Positions 56,372-64,000 of a stretch of 64,000 nt of DNA are shown one piece after another (positions within the stretch are counted from its first letter, which is position 1; every line of letters starts with the position of its first letter). The DNA lies in the NCBI GenBank assembly GCA_963705525.1, contig CAVPJW010000004.1, positions 558,001-622,000 of the forward strand, given 5' to 3'. This DNA is from CAVPJW01 sp963705525. Its GTDB lineage: Bacteria > Acidobacteriota > Vicinamibacteria > Vicinamibacterales > CAVPJW01. A model generated the notes under the pieces. The model was given only the letters and a program-made list of their open reading frames with translations, was not told where the DNA came from and did not search any database. The position numbers and the translations under genes were made by a program.

Positions 56372-57358
56372 TCAATGCTCCCATCGCACGGGTTGGCTGA
56401 CGAGATGCGGCTCCGAGCACGTGTAGCTCGCGAGTTCCCGTAGTCGGTCCGGCTCCAGTTGTCCGGGCGCGGTTCGAACATACCGTTCAAACCACACCGC
56501 AGCGGCGGTCAGGATCGCCCGGTCGTGATCCACAGCTGAGTCGCGCGACACGGCGGGCTTGGGAAGCGGAGCATGCACGGTCACGTTGATGGCCCTGCCG
56601 GCACGATCCCACTCGGCGACGACGGGCACCAGCGGCGCACCTGACAGGCGGGCCAACACGGCCGGTCCCCGCTGGAATCTGAGAGTCCGACCTAGGCACG
56701 CGATGTCCAGCGTGCCGACACCCTGGCGACCGTCTCCGGCGATCAGGACGATGCCACCCGATCGCAGCCAGTCGAGCGCCCCCTTGAGAGCGGCACCCCG
56801 GAGCAGGGCGTCGCCCAGCGCCTGGTAGATTTCGATGCCTGGCGGCGCTTCCGGCAGTTTCTTCTTGACGATGAAGAGGGCGGGAATCGAGAGGCCATGG
56901 AGCCCAGGCGCTACCGCGAGATAGGGACCGAGATGCCACGCCAGTAGAATGACGGGCTCGCGCCGGGCATGACGCTCGCGCAGATAGCCTGCGCCATGCC
57001 AACGGACTAAAGCACTCAGCTGTTCGAATCCTCCGTGCTTGGCAAGACGCGCGACCACCCGGTTCTTCGAGGCCAGCCACCGGCTGGCGCGGACGATACG
57101 GCGCGCCTCCCGTAGCGAAATCCCGTCGAACAGCCGGGCAACGTCGTCAGGAGGGATCACCTGCGGCGACATCGCACCCAGGACACGACCTATCAGGCCC
57201 GCGATGGCGAAGGCAGCCGTCGGATGGTGCTGGATAAACCAATACTGCAGCGCCGTGGGGCCCATATTGGACCACGGCCACGGCTGAGCTTCTTCTGATC
57301 CCTCAAACGGCTGAGATGACGTCTGAGGCTCGTTTGACGAAATCGGTAATCGGCTCAC
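56372..57358 (-). CDS. LpxL/HtrB-like acyltransferase
   Basis: A protein of 328 residues on the minus strand. It resembles lipid A biosynthesis (LpxL-type) acyltransferases: a helical start ALQYWFIQHHPTAAFAIAGL, the His-containing ILLAWHLGPYLAVAPGLHG in place of HX4D-type motif I, GIVLIAGDGRQGVGTLDI, RTLRFQRGPAVLARLSGAPL with the Gly-Pro acyl pocket motif, and VVAEWDRAGRAINVTVHAPL. The first motif lacks the Asp of canonical HX4D, so the activity may differ. It is divergent from the ACP operon across 244 bp. It may acylate a glycolipid or the product of the neighbouring ACP/ligase genes (inference). Confidence 0.75.
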   Translation of the reverse strand: MSRLPISSNEPQTSSQPFEGSEEAQPWPWSNMGPTALQYWFIQHHPTAAFAIAGLIGRVLGAMSPQVIPPDDVARLFDGISLREARRIVRASRWLASKNRVVARLAKHGGFEQLSALVRWHGAGYLRERHARREPVILLAWHLGPYLAVAPGLHGLSIPALFIVKKKLPEAPPGIEIYQALGDALLRGAALKGALDWLRSGGIVLIAGDGRQGVGTLDIACLGRTLRFQRGPAVLARLSGAPLVPVVAEWDRAGRAINVTVHAPLPKPAVSRDSAVDHDRAILTAAAVWFERYVRTAPGQLEPDRLRELASYTCSEPHLVSQPVRWEH

Positions 57359-57602
57359 CAGTCGCCCTCGAAATTACACTTTTGATCAAGGCTCCGCTTT
57401 CAAGAATTTCTTGTTCTATTAGCGTGCGTTTTCGAACAGAATCCTGAGGCGCGCAGCACTTGAAGATCGACGTTGCACTTGAGAGCGATATCCGAAGGGA
57501 CATAACGCCCACATCCTCGGTGGCTCATTGTAACCGTGTCGGACCGCCGCGCAAGAGCAAGGGCAATCGCTCGAGGCTTTCGGCTCAAGGAGGACCAAGA
57601 CG
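57359..57602. promoter_or_regulatory. Divergent promoter region (acyltransferase / ACP operon)
   Basis: A 244-bp spacer between divergent genes. AAGGAGG lies 9 nt before the ACP TTG start, a strong ribosome binding site. A relatively AT-rich patch around 57365-57425 probably holds the leftward promoter. I could not fix exact -35/-10 elements. Confidence 0.4.
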
Positions 57603-57884
57603 TTGGGCAACGAGATCGTAGCCAGGTTGCAAAGACTGATTTCTGAAAAGGTCCACGGCAATGGATCCGCCGAGCCGATTGCAGCGAGCACGCCTCTCTT
57701 GTCATCAGGTCTGAACCTGGATTCCATAGCAGTACTGGAACTGATTATGGAGATCGAATCGGAGTTCGGCGTGGAATTCCGCGATTCGGATATGTCGGTC
57801 GAGCTCTTCCGGACCGTCGGCTCGCTGGCCGCGGGCGTTGAAGAGAGGCTCGCACAAGGGCGCAGGGATCGTCGTCAGCAATGA
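57603..57884 (+). CDS. Acyl carrier protein
   Basis: A protein of 93 residues from TTG 57603, supported by AAGGAGG 9 nt upstream. It has the helix layout of an ACP. The phosphopantetheine attachment motif is LNLDSIAVLELI with Ser41 (DSI in place of the common DSL). ELIMEIESEFGVEFRDSD is helix II onward. The C-terminus is basic. It is a dedicated carrier, distinct from fatty-acid AcpP. Its stop overlaps the methyltransferase start (ATGA), and the ligase that would load it is two genes further. Confidence 0.9.
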   Translation: MGNEIVARLQRLISEKVHGNGSAEPIAASTPLLSSGLNLDSIAVLELIMEIESEFGVEFRDSDMSVELFRTVGSLAAGVEERLAQGRRDRRQQ

Positions 57885-58939
57885 GCGTTTCGGGAAGGAC
57901 GATTGTGGACGAGGCCGCGCATCCGTCTAGAGAGCTTGGACTCGGCGAGATTCTCGAGATCGCCACTGGCTTTCAGAAGGCACAGGTTCTTCTTGCCGCG
58001 AATGAATTGGGTGTTTTCGGTCTTCTCTCTTCCGGCAGCCAGACAGCCGATGAGATCGCGCGAATACTCAAGATAGAGTCGCGAGCCATCACCGCTTTGC
58101 TCGACGCCTGCGTGGGTCTGCGACTTCTCCAGAAGTCCGACAGAGGCTATCACAACTCACGCGCGGCCAGTCTCTTCCTGGGCTCCGATCGGGAACCGTC
58201 GGTTCGTCCTGTCCTACGGTTTTGGAGCCGGTTCGGCTACGGACCGTGGGGACGTCTTCTCGACGCCATTCGTAGCGACCAACCGCAAACCGACCACTCG
58301 GCCAGGTCCCGGGACCTGTTCGAACACCTCTTCCAGGACGACGGCGCGTCCCGAGTATTTTTCGAGGGGCTTGCGGGAATGGCGTACTGGCCAGCGCTGA
58401 GGATGGCCGAGCTCCTCGACTTTTCGACGCGACGACATCTGCTGGACGTGGGAGGCGGGTCGGGAATCTTTAGTGATGTCATTGCGAAGCGCCATCGCCA
58501 TCTGCGGGTCACGCTGTTCGACCTGGCCCCGGTCGGTCAGATCGCGTGTGAGCGCTTCCGGAAGAGCGATGCGGCCGATCGCCTGACGACCGTTGTCGGC
58601 GACTTTCACAAGGACACGCTGCCACGGGATGTGGACTGCGCGCTTGTGTCCAATGTGCTTCACGACTGGTCGAGCGAGGAGTGTCTCGCGCTGCTCAGGA
58701 AGATTCATGCTGCGCTCGATCCTGGTGGTCAGGTCATCGTCTACGATTTCATGCCGACCGAGGGTGAAGTGTCGCTGGCGACGGCGCTCTTCACCCTGAC
58801 GCTCGCGCTGGACACCCTTCGCGGACGGGTGTACGAGGCGGAAGAGCTCCACGGATGGTTGACGGCGTGCGGGTTCCAGCGGATTCAGCGGCAGCCCATC
58901 ACGAGTGACACTTCCGTGATGACGGCAGTCAAAACTTGA
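57881..58939 (+). CDS. SAM-dependent O-methyltransferase (plant-type / acetylserotonin-type family)
   Basis: A protein of 352 residues. The N-terminal winged-helix dimerisation domain is EILEIATGFQKAQVLLAANE, GVFGLLSSGSQTADEIARI and GLRLLQKSDRGYHNS. The catalytic domain has HLLDVGGGSGIFSDVIAKRH (SAM motif I), VTLFDLAPVGQIACERF, DCALVSNVLHDWSSEECLAL with the catalytic His, and GGQVIVYDFMP. Family members methylate hydroxyls of small molecules or carrier-bound intermediates. It is translationally coupled to the ACP (ATGA) and overlaps the ligase start (TTGA). The substrate may be ACP-bound (inference). Confidence 0.88.
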   Translation: MSVSGRTIVDEAAHPSRELGLGEILEIATGFQKAQVLLAANELGVFGLLSSGSQTADEIARILKIESRAITALLDACVGLRLLQKSDRGYHNSRAASLFLGSDREPSVRPVLRFWSRFGYGPWGRLLDAIRSDQPQTDHSARSRDLFEHLFQDDGASRVFFEGLAGMAYWPALRMAELLDFSTRRHLLDVGGGSGIFSDVIAKRHRHLRVTLFDLAPVGQIACERFRKSDAADRLTTVVGDFHKDTLPRDVDCALVSNVLHDWSSEECLALLRKIHAALDPGGQVIVYDFMPTEGEVSLATALFTLTLALDTLRGRVYEAEELHGWLTACGFQRIQRQPITSDTSVMTAVKT

Positions 58940-60663
58940 CGCCGCGCCGGTACATTGCACCGATGCCCTCCCTTCAGCAGGCTCTCTATCGTCCACTCGA
59001 GAAAACACCCGAACGTCATGCCTTGGCTTTCATCGACGTTCATGGGCGGTTTTCATGGCTCACGTACGTCCAGCTGTTCGGCCAGGCGGCCGCAGCGAGC
59101 CGGCTACTGGCGGATGCAGGTCTCCATCGAGGCCAGGTTTGTGTTCTCGTCCTGCCAAGCTCGGAGCTTTCCGCCACGCTCGTGCTCGCGACCCTGCTGA
59201 CAGGTGGCATCCCGCTGCTGGTGGCGCCGCCGTCCATGCAGGGGCTCCATTCGAGTCTCGCGGACATTCTCACGCGCGTGATTCAGTTGTCTCGCGCGGC
59301 GCTCGTCGTGAGCCAAGAAGACGTCCGACAGTTCATCGGTCGCATCGATAGATATCCCGGGACCAAATGGCTCGTCGTCGACGAATCGACGGACAAGGGC
59401 GAGGCGCCGATTCCACCGCTCATCAAACGACCGCAGACCGTGGTCGCCCTCCAATTGACATCGGGCACGACAAAGTATCCGCGCATCTGTGTGTGGGAAC
59501 ACCGCGCGGTCTCGGCGGCCCTCGACGGAATGGCACGAGCCATGCTCTTGTCGAGTGAGGATCGATGTCTCAATTGGACGCCGCTTTACCATGACATGGG
59601 TCTCGTGAACAACTTCCTGCTCTGCCTTACTCGTGGGGTGCCGCTGGCGATGTTGAAGCCGACCGACTTCGTGCGCCAGCCGAGTCTCTGGCTGAGAGGC
59701 CTCTCGGATGTCGGCGCGACCATGACATGGTCGCCCAATTTCGGGTTTGCGCTGGCGACGCAGCGCATTCGCGATCACGAGCTCCAGGGCATCCACCTGC
59801 ATCATGTGCGGGCCTTTTGGAATGCGGCTGAACGTATTCACATCCAGACGATTCGGCAATTCATCGAGCGGTTCGCCTCGATTGGTGTGCGGCCGGACGC
59901 GGTAAGGACCAACTACGGCTGCGCCGAGAATGTCGGCGGAGCGACCTTCAGCGATCCGTCAGTTGGAATTCTGGTTGAACGAGTCGATGAGCGACTCCTG
60001 CGCGAGCGCGCCGTCGCCCGAGTCGTCGCGGAAGAGTCGACGGAACGCCCGATCGTCGACATCGTTGGAGTTGGTCGGCCGGCGCCGAACATCCGCATAC
60101 GCATTCTCTCTCGATCCGGGAAAAGGCTTCCGCAAGGCCGCGTCGGAGAAATCGCGTTGCAAACGCCGTCACGGATGAAGGGATATCTGGGTTTGGCTCG
60201 CGATACACGAAAGGCCATCTCTGGACGTCTGCTCCGCACGGGCGACCTCGGCTATGTGCGCGGCGGCGAAGTCTTCTGGGTAGGTCGCCTCCAAGATCGC
60301 ATCACTCTTCGAGGACGAAAGCTCGATGCCAGCGACTTCGAAAGCGTCCTGCTCCGAGTACCTGGCCTCCGGGACGGATGTTTCGCGGCATTCGGGGTCG
60401 ATGACGCGCAACAGGGTACTCAACGGGTCGTGATCCTCGCCGAATCGAATGGTTCCTCCCTGCGTCGGCCGACCGAGATCGTCGACGATGTGAAGACTCG
60501 GGTTCGGATCGAACTGGACGTTGCGGTCGGCGAGGTGATATTAGTTCCGCCAGGCACGCTGACGAAAACCTCCAGCGGCAAGCGCCGTCACCGATACTTC
60601 TTGCAGCTCTACCGTGAGGGCCGATTTCACAAGGCCGAGGAGATACTGTGCGAATCCTCTTGA
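58936..60663 (+). CDS. Fatty-acyl-AMP ligase (FAAL-like adenylate-forming enzyme)
   Basis: A protein of 575 residues; TTG start overlapping the methyltransferase stop. Adenylate-forming motifs: LQLTSGTTKYPRICVWEH (A3), WTPLYHDMGLVNNFLLCL (the YHDMGL motif typical of FAALs), TNYGCAENVGGATF, LRTGDLGYVRGGEVFWVGRL, RITLRGRKLDASDFES, and the C-terminal Lys in TLTKTSSGKRRH. FAALs activate a fatty or related acid as acyl-AMP and load it on an ACP, here presumably the one at 57603. It is cytoplasmic. It overlaps the first radical SAM gene by 16 bp. Confidence 0.88.
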   Translation: MTPRRYIAPMPSLQQALYRPLEKTPERHALAFIDVHGRFSWLTYVQLFGQAAAASRLLADAGLHRGQVCVLVLPSSELSATLVLATLLTGGIPLLVAPPSMQGLHSSLADILTRVIQLSRAALVVSQEDVRQFIGRIDRYPGTKWLVVDESTDKGEAPIPPLIKRPQTVVALQLTSGTTKYPRICVWEHRAVSAALDGMARAMLLSSEDRCLNWTPLYHDMGLVNNFLLCLTRGVPLAMLKPTDFVRQPSLWLRGLSDVGATMTWSPNFGFALATQRIRDHELQGIHLHHVRAFWNAAERIHIQTIRQFIERFASIGVRPDAVRTNYGCAENVGGATFSDPSVGILVERVDERLLRERAVARVVAEESTERPIVDIVGVGRPAPNIRIRILSRSGKRLPQGRVGEIALQTPSRMKGYLGLARDTRKAISGRLLRTGDLGYVRGGEVFWVGRLQDRITLRGRKLDASDFESVLLRVPGLRDGCFAAFGVDDAQQGTQRVVILAESNGSSLRRPTEIVDDVKTRVRIELDVAVGEVILVPPGTLTKTSSGKRRHRYFLQLYREGRFHKAEEILCESS

Positions 60664-62016
60664 TTCAACCGCGAACCAACCGGCACGTGTGGGGAGGCGA
60701 CGCCATTTTCGTGATCGAGCCGGTTTGGGCCGAGTACTTGAGCGCGGGCTTGCGCGACGCCCATGACGTCCGGCTACTCGACATGCGAGTCGATGACACA
60801 CCCTTAGAATCGGTCTTGAACGACTTCCGTCCGGATGTCGTCGGGTTTACAGCCTATACGGTCGACGTGAATACAGTCATGCAGTTGGCGGCCGACACCA
60901 AACGCTGGAATCCGAGGATTCGGACCGTCGTGGGAGGGTATTTCGCGAACAAGAACTACTCGCAGTTCCTTGCGATCCGCGGTAGACGTCGTCGTCCCGG
61001 GCGAGGGCGTCAACACGCTGCGGGCGCTTATCGACACCTGGGAGAAGCATGGCCTCGAGGCCGAACTCAGACCGGTCGCGGGGCTGGCACTTCGGCGTGA
61101 CGGCCGCATGGAACTCACCACCGTACGGCCATGGCCATCTCTGGATAGCTACGCGTTTCCCGATCGCAGTCTCACTGCGACCGTTCGGGATCGCTATTTC
61201 GATCAGTGGATGAAACCACTGGCAGCGGTGACAAGCTCGTACAGTTGTCCGTTTCGGTGTGAATTCTGCTGTCTCTGGCCGACAACCGAGGGCAAATATC
61301 TCGCGAGAAGCCCCGAATCGCTCGTCAACGAGATCGCCTCCATCAAGGAGGAAAATATTTGGTTTACCGATGATGAGGCTTTCATCGACGCCCAGAGAAT
61401 GGACACGATCGCCAGGTTGCTCGATGAGCGCGGCATCAAGAAGCACTATTTCTTCATGACCCGCGCGGACAGCATCCGGCGAAACCCGCAACGGTTCGAA
61501 AGGTGGGCGAAGGTTGGATTACAGCGCGTGATGGTCGGTTTCGAATCGATCCGGCCCCGGGATCTCATTGATTTCAACAAGGATGCGACCGTCGAAGACA
61601 ACAACGAGGCGATCGCGATCCTTCACCAGAATGGCTTGGATATTCGCGCCAACTTCGTCTTGACCCAGGACTACAATCGGGAGGACTTCGAAGAATTGGA
61701 GCGCTACGTCACCCGAATGAACCTTCCGACGCCGCTCTACTTCATCCTGACGCCGTTTCCGGGCACGGTCACCTACGAAAAGGTCCGGCACGAAATCTTC
61801 GTCGCGGACTACGACTACTACGACCTGCTCCACACCGTGCTGCCGACGAAACTCCCGCTGCGCGAGTTCTACGCGGCCTTTTCGAAGCTGTACGGCGCCG
61901 TGCCGCCGCTGGCACGCGGCATCGCGGGCTATGGCGAGAGCCTCGACGAGATCGTGGTCCGCAATCTCCGCAAAGTCGTGGAGAGCATGCGGCAACATAG
62001 CCACGAGCAGAGCTGA
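60648..62016 (+). CDS. B12-binding radical SAM protein 1, one frameshift
   Basis: GTG 60648 opens a cobalamin-binding-like domain (ILLIQPRTNRHVWGGDAIFV, PDVVGFTAYTVDVNTVMQL, IRTVVGGYFANKNYSQFLA). It then turns Arg/Gly-rich. The next frame continues it (AVDVVVPGEGVNTLRALIDT) and runs to 62016 with the radical SAM core: SYSCPFRCEFCCLW (Cx3Cx2C cluster), IKEENIWFTDDEAFIDAQRM, FFMTRADSIRRNPQRFE and LQRVMVGFESIRP. One extra base near 60960-60985 explains the break. The repaired protein is about 455 residues. Such enzymes (BchE/HpnJ-like) carry out methylation, cyclisation or C-C chemistry on lipids and natural products. The gene overlaps the ligase gene and lies 21 bp before the second radical SAM gene. 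Confidence 0.82.
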
Positions 62017-62037
62017 TGTGAAACCGCGGTCTGTGCC

Positions 62038-63531
62038 ATGGATCTCATTCTGTTCAACCCTCCGCGGTATCGGAGCGGCCGCCACCATAAGTTCAACAAT
62101 GCTCTATTGTGGCTGGCCTCGTATCTCCGCAAGCGGAGCCTCGACGTGCGAATCGTTCCGCTCAACCACGAAGGATTTGCCGAGACGGTCCGCGAAGAAA
62201 TCGCCCTCCACAAGCCCCGGTTCGCGGCGATCTCGTGCAAATGGTGGGATACGCTTTACTCGTCGAGCCACATCGCCTCCCTCATCAAGCAGTCCGACCC
62301 CGACATCACAACCATATCCGGCGGGCCGACCGCCACGTTCTTTGCGAAGGAGCTCGTCGACGGCGGGTATTTCGATATCGTCGTCAGGGGCGACGGCGAA
62401 GAGCCGCTGCATCGCCTCCTGACGGACCAGGCTCCGGTGAACTGTGTCTTTCGCAATCAGGGGACGCTGCAGCCGATGCGCTCCCAGTACGTCCAGACCG
62501 AGGAGGATCTGCAGCGGATTACGCTCGTCGACGACCTGGAGGAGGTGCTCTCGGACACGAGCGTTGTGAGCAGCTATATCTGGACCGGGAAGGGCTGCAC
62601 CGAAATGTGCGTGTATTGTTCCGCAAATGCGTGGAACAACATGGAAAGCTTTGGCCGCGCTCGGTTCATTTACCGGCCCCTCCCCGTCATCGAACAGGAA
62701 ATCGAGATTCTCAGCAAGTACCCTGGATCGAGCCGAATCATCTTCGATTTCGACCCGCACCGCGGGCCCGTGCAGGAGAAGTACTACGTCGAGCTGTTCT
62801 CGCGACTCCCGCGAAAGAAATACAATTGCTACTTTTACAGCTGGTCGCTTCCGAGCCAGAAGCTCGTAGACACGCTGGCGGAGACATTCAATTTTGTGGA
62901 GCTCTGCATCGACGTGCAGACATGTTCGGAGCGTCTCAGGCGTCTTCTGGGAGATCAGCGCTTTCTCAAGGCGTTTTTTTCCGACGAGGCGCTGGAGGAT
63001 GTGCTGAACCATTGCCACCAATACGACAACTTCATGATTGACCTGAGCACGCTGATGGGCTTGCCGTTTGAACAGCCGGCGGATGTCACACAGATCAAGG
63101 TGTTTTCCGATCACTTCTATGACAAGTTCGAAGAACTCCGCTATCCCTACGTCTCGCCGATGAACGTGGAGCCGGGATCCCTCCTCATGCGGCACCCCGA
63201 CCGCTATGACATGGTCCTCCTCCGTCAAACCTTCTCCGACTTCATGCGTTACACGAAGCGCAGTTTCGAAAACAACATCAACTGCTATCAGCCCGAGGAC
63301 TACTCGGACGGCGTCTTCCACCCGCTGGGGTCGGTGCCCAAGGACGACTACGAGAACGGCGACATGTTTCGCGTGTACGAAACGTGGAAAGAAGTGCAGG
63401 CCAACGTGGACCGTCGATCCAATGAACGCACTTTGACCAGAGCCCGGGCATACATGCGGTTCGGACTGATCAAGGCGGGCATCCGCGGCGGCATCGATCG
63501 ACCGACCTTCGGCGACGGGGAAGCCGAGTAA
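62038..63531 (+). CDS. B12-binding radical SAM protein 2
   Basis: A protein of 497 residues. The N-terminal B12-binding-like domain is LILFNPPRYRSGRHHKFNNA, HKPRFAAISCKWWDTLYS, ITTISGGPTATFFAKELVDG and DIVVRGDGEEPLHRLL. The radical SAM cluster motif is TGKGCTEMCVYCSANAW (Cx3Cx2C). Later blocks are RIIFDFDPHRGP, NFVELCIDVQTCSERLRRLL and VSPMNVEPGSLLM. The canonical DxHxxG cobalamin motif is not obvious, so B12 use is uncertain. It is a close relative in layout, not a repeat, of the gene upstream. The pair with FAAL, ACP and methyltransferase implies a modified fatty acid or other small product. Confidence 0.88.
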   Translation: MDLILFNPPRYRSGRHHKFNNALLWLASYLRKRSLDVRIVPLNHEGFAETVREEIALHKPRFAAISCKWWDTLYSSSHIASLIKQSDPDITTISGGPTATFFAKELVDGGYFDIVVRGDGEEPLHRLLTDQAPVNCVFRNQGTLQPMRSQYVQTEEDLQRITLVDDLEEVLSDTSVVSSYIWTGKGCTEMCVYCSANAWNNMESFGRARFIYRPLPVIEQEIEILSKYPGSSRIIFDFDPHRGPVQEKYYVELFSRLPRKKYNCYFYSWSLPSQKLVDTLAETFNFVELCIDVQTCSERLRRLLGDQRFLKAFFSDEALEDVLNHCHQYDNFMIDLSTLMGLPFEQPADVTQIKVFSDHFYDKFEELRYPYVSPMNVEPGSLLMRHPDRYDMVLLRQTFSDFMRYTKRSFENNINCYQPEDYSDGVFHPLGSVPKDDYENGDMFRVYETWKEVQANVDRRSNERTLTRARAYMRFGLIKAGIRGGIDRPTFGDGEAE

Positions 63532-63542
63532 CGACCAGCATC

Positions 63543-64000
63543 GTGAACCGCTCGCAGGACCGATTGCGCCGCGCCGTTCTCGCCGCCGTCATGGCGTGCA
63601 GTGTCGCGTTCGCGCTGAAGCTCGTTCCGGTCGGAGTGCTCACAGGTGGACACCCGATTGCCACGCTCGACTATGCCCTGCATTTCGCGAGAGCTGCTGC
63701 AGTCAGCAGCTTCGTCGCGCGCTGTGGAGCGGTCCACGGCTACGATCCGCATTTCATGGCCGGCTACCCCACGGGCACCGTCTTCGACGTCAACAACAAG
63801 GGAATCGAGCTCTTTGTGGCGGCCCTTCACGGAGTCGGCGTCGCCGTCCCTACCGCATTCAACCTGTTCGTGTTCATCGCCGTCGTGCTGCCGCCGGTGG
63901 TGATGTGGGCGGCGGCGCGGATCTTTGGCTTGTCACCCTGGGAACAGGTGGTCGTGGCGGGGTCGGTGCTGGCCTTGTGGATCCTGGACCGTGAAGTCTC
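63543..64000 (+). CDS. Polytopic membrane protein (partial, C-terminus outside window)
   Basis: GTG 63543 opens a frame that stays open to the window end, 152 codons. The N-terminal TM helix (AVLAAVMACSVAFALKLVPV) is followed by a periplasmic loop TGGHPIATLDYALHFARAAA and YDPHFMAGYPTGTVFDVNNK. Two more TM segments follow (FNLFVFIAVVLPPVVMWAA, VVVAGSVLALWIL). An acidic-aromatic first loop of this kind resembles YfhO/GT-C-like membrane proteins; only a general resemblance can be claimed. It is 11 bp after the second radical SAM gene and probably in the same operon. Confidence 0.72.
   Translation, partial: MNRSQDRLRRAVLAAVMACSVAFALKLVPVGVLTGGHPIATLDYALHFARAAAVSSFVARCGAVHGYDPHFMAGYPTGTVFDVNNKGIELFVAALHGVGVAVPTAFNLFVFIAVVLPPVVMWAAARIFGLSPWEQVVVAGSVLALWILDREV

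Noticed and set aside
62104..63321. Minus-strand 405-residue frame
   Set aside because: Antisense to the complete second radical SAM gene, whose Cx3Cx2C motif and B12-like domain are convincing.

Overview
The window looks like a piece of a GC-rich bacterial chromosome, most probably from Acidobacteriota (a Vicinamibacteria-like lineage). That placement is inferred from gene content: an exosortase/PEP-CTERM exopolysaccharide locus, TIGR03790-type and VCBS/FG-GAP secreted proteins, and frequent GTG/TTG starts. I found no rRNA or tRNA gene, CRISPR array or transposase.

Layout. Bases 1-7430 read leftward: a truncated secreted protein, a large VCBS-repeat protein with a Thr-Pro linker, a DivIVA-like/TM/RodZ-C-like protein and an AMIN-domain protein. 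From 7.7 to 40.5 kb almost everything reads rightward and forms the core exosortase-linked exopolysaccharide locus. In order it holds a sigma-54 activator, a TIGR03790-TPR protein, a PEP-CTERM protein with its own promoter and terminator, a PrsT-like TPR lipoprotein, exosortase, EpsI and an outer-membrane beta-barrel. Next come a carbamoyltransferase + SxtJ + DUF5989 cassette, a YdcF-like protein, a Wza-like export protein, a Wzz-like chain-length protein and a polysaccharide deacetylase. These are followed by two more carbamoyltransferase homologues, a FemAB protein, glycosyltransferases, an O-antigen-ligase-like protein, a heparinase II/III-like protein and a two-domain oxidoreductase. From 38 to 56 kb lies a decoration and assembly region on mixed strands: five divergent sulfotransferases, an SGNH protein, glycosyltransferases, a GT39-type membrane transferase, a tandem pair of beta-helix proteins, a GDP-mannose dehydrogenase and a Wzx-type flippase. 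From 56.4 kb onward there is a lipid or natural-product-like cluster: an acyltransferase, then ACP, O-methyltransferase, fatty-acyl-AMP ligase, two B12-type radical SAM proteins and a membrane protein cut by the window end.

How the genes fit together (inference from families). Nucleotide sugars, including GDP-mannuronate, are polymerised by the glycosyltransferases, flipped by Wzx, polymerised or ligated by the ligase, and exported through Wzz/Wza and the beta-barrel. Carbamoyl, sulfate and possibly acyl groups decorate the product. Exosortase processes the PEP-CTERM protein at the membrane.

Sequence quality. At least eight single-base frame changes break otherwise intact genes: DivIVA-like, AMIN x2, TIGR03790, heparinase, SGNH, glycosyltransferase at 53.3 kb x2, and radical SAM. 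The density and the intact flanks suggest uncorrected assembly indels rather than decay. One of them creates a false 1180-residue heparinase-glycosyltransferase fusion. The affected genes are given here as single reconstructed CDS.
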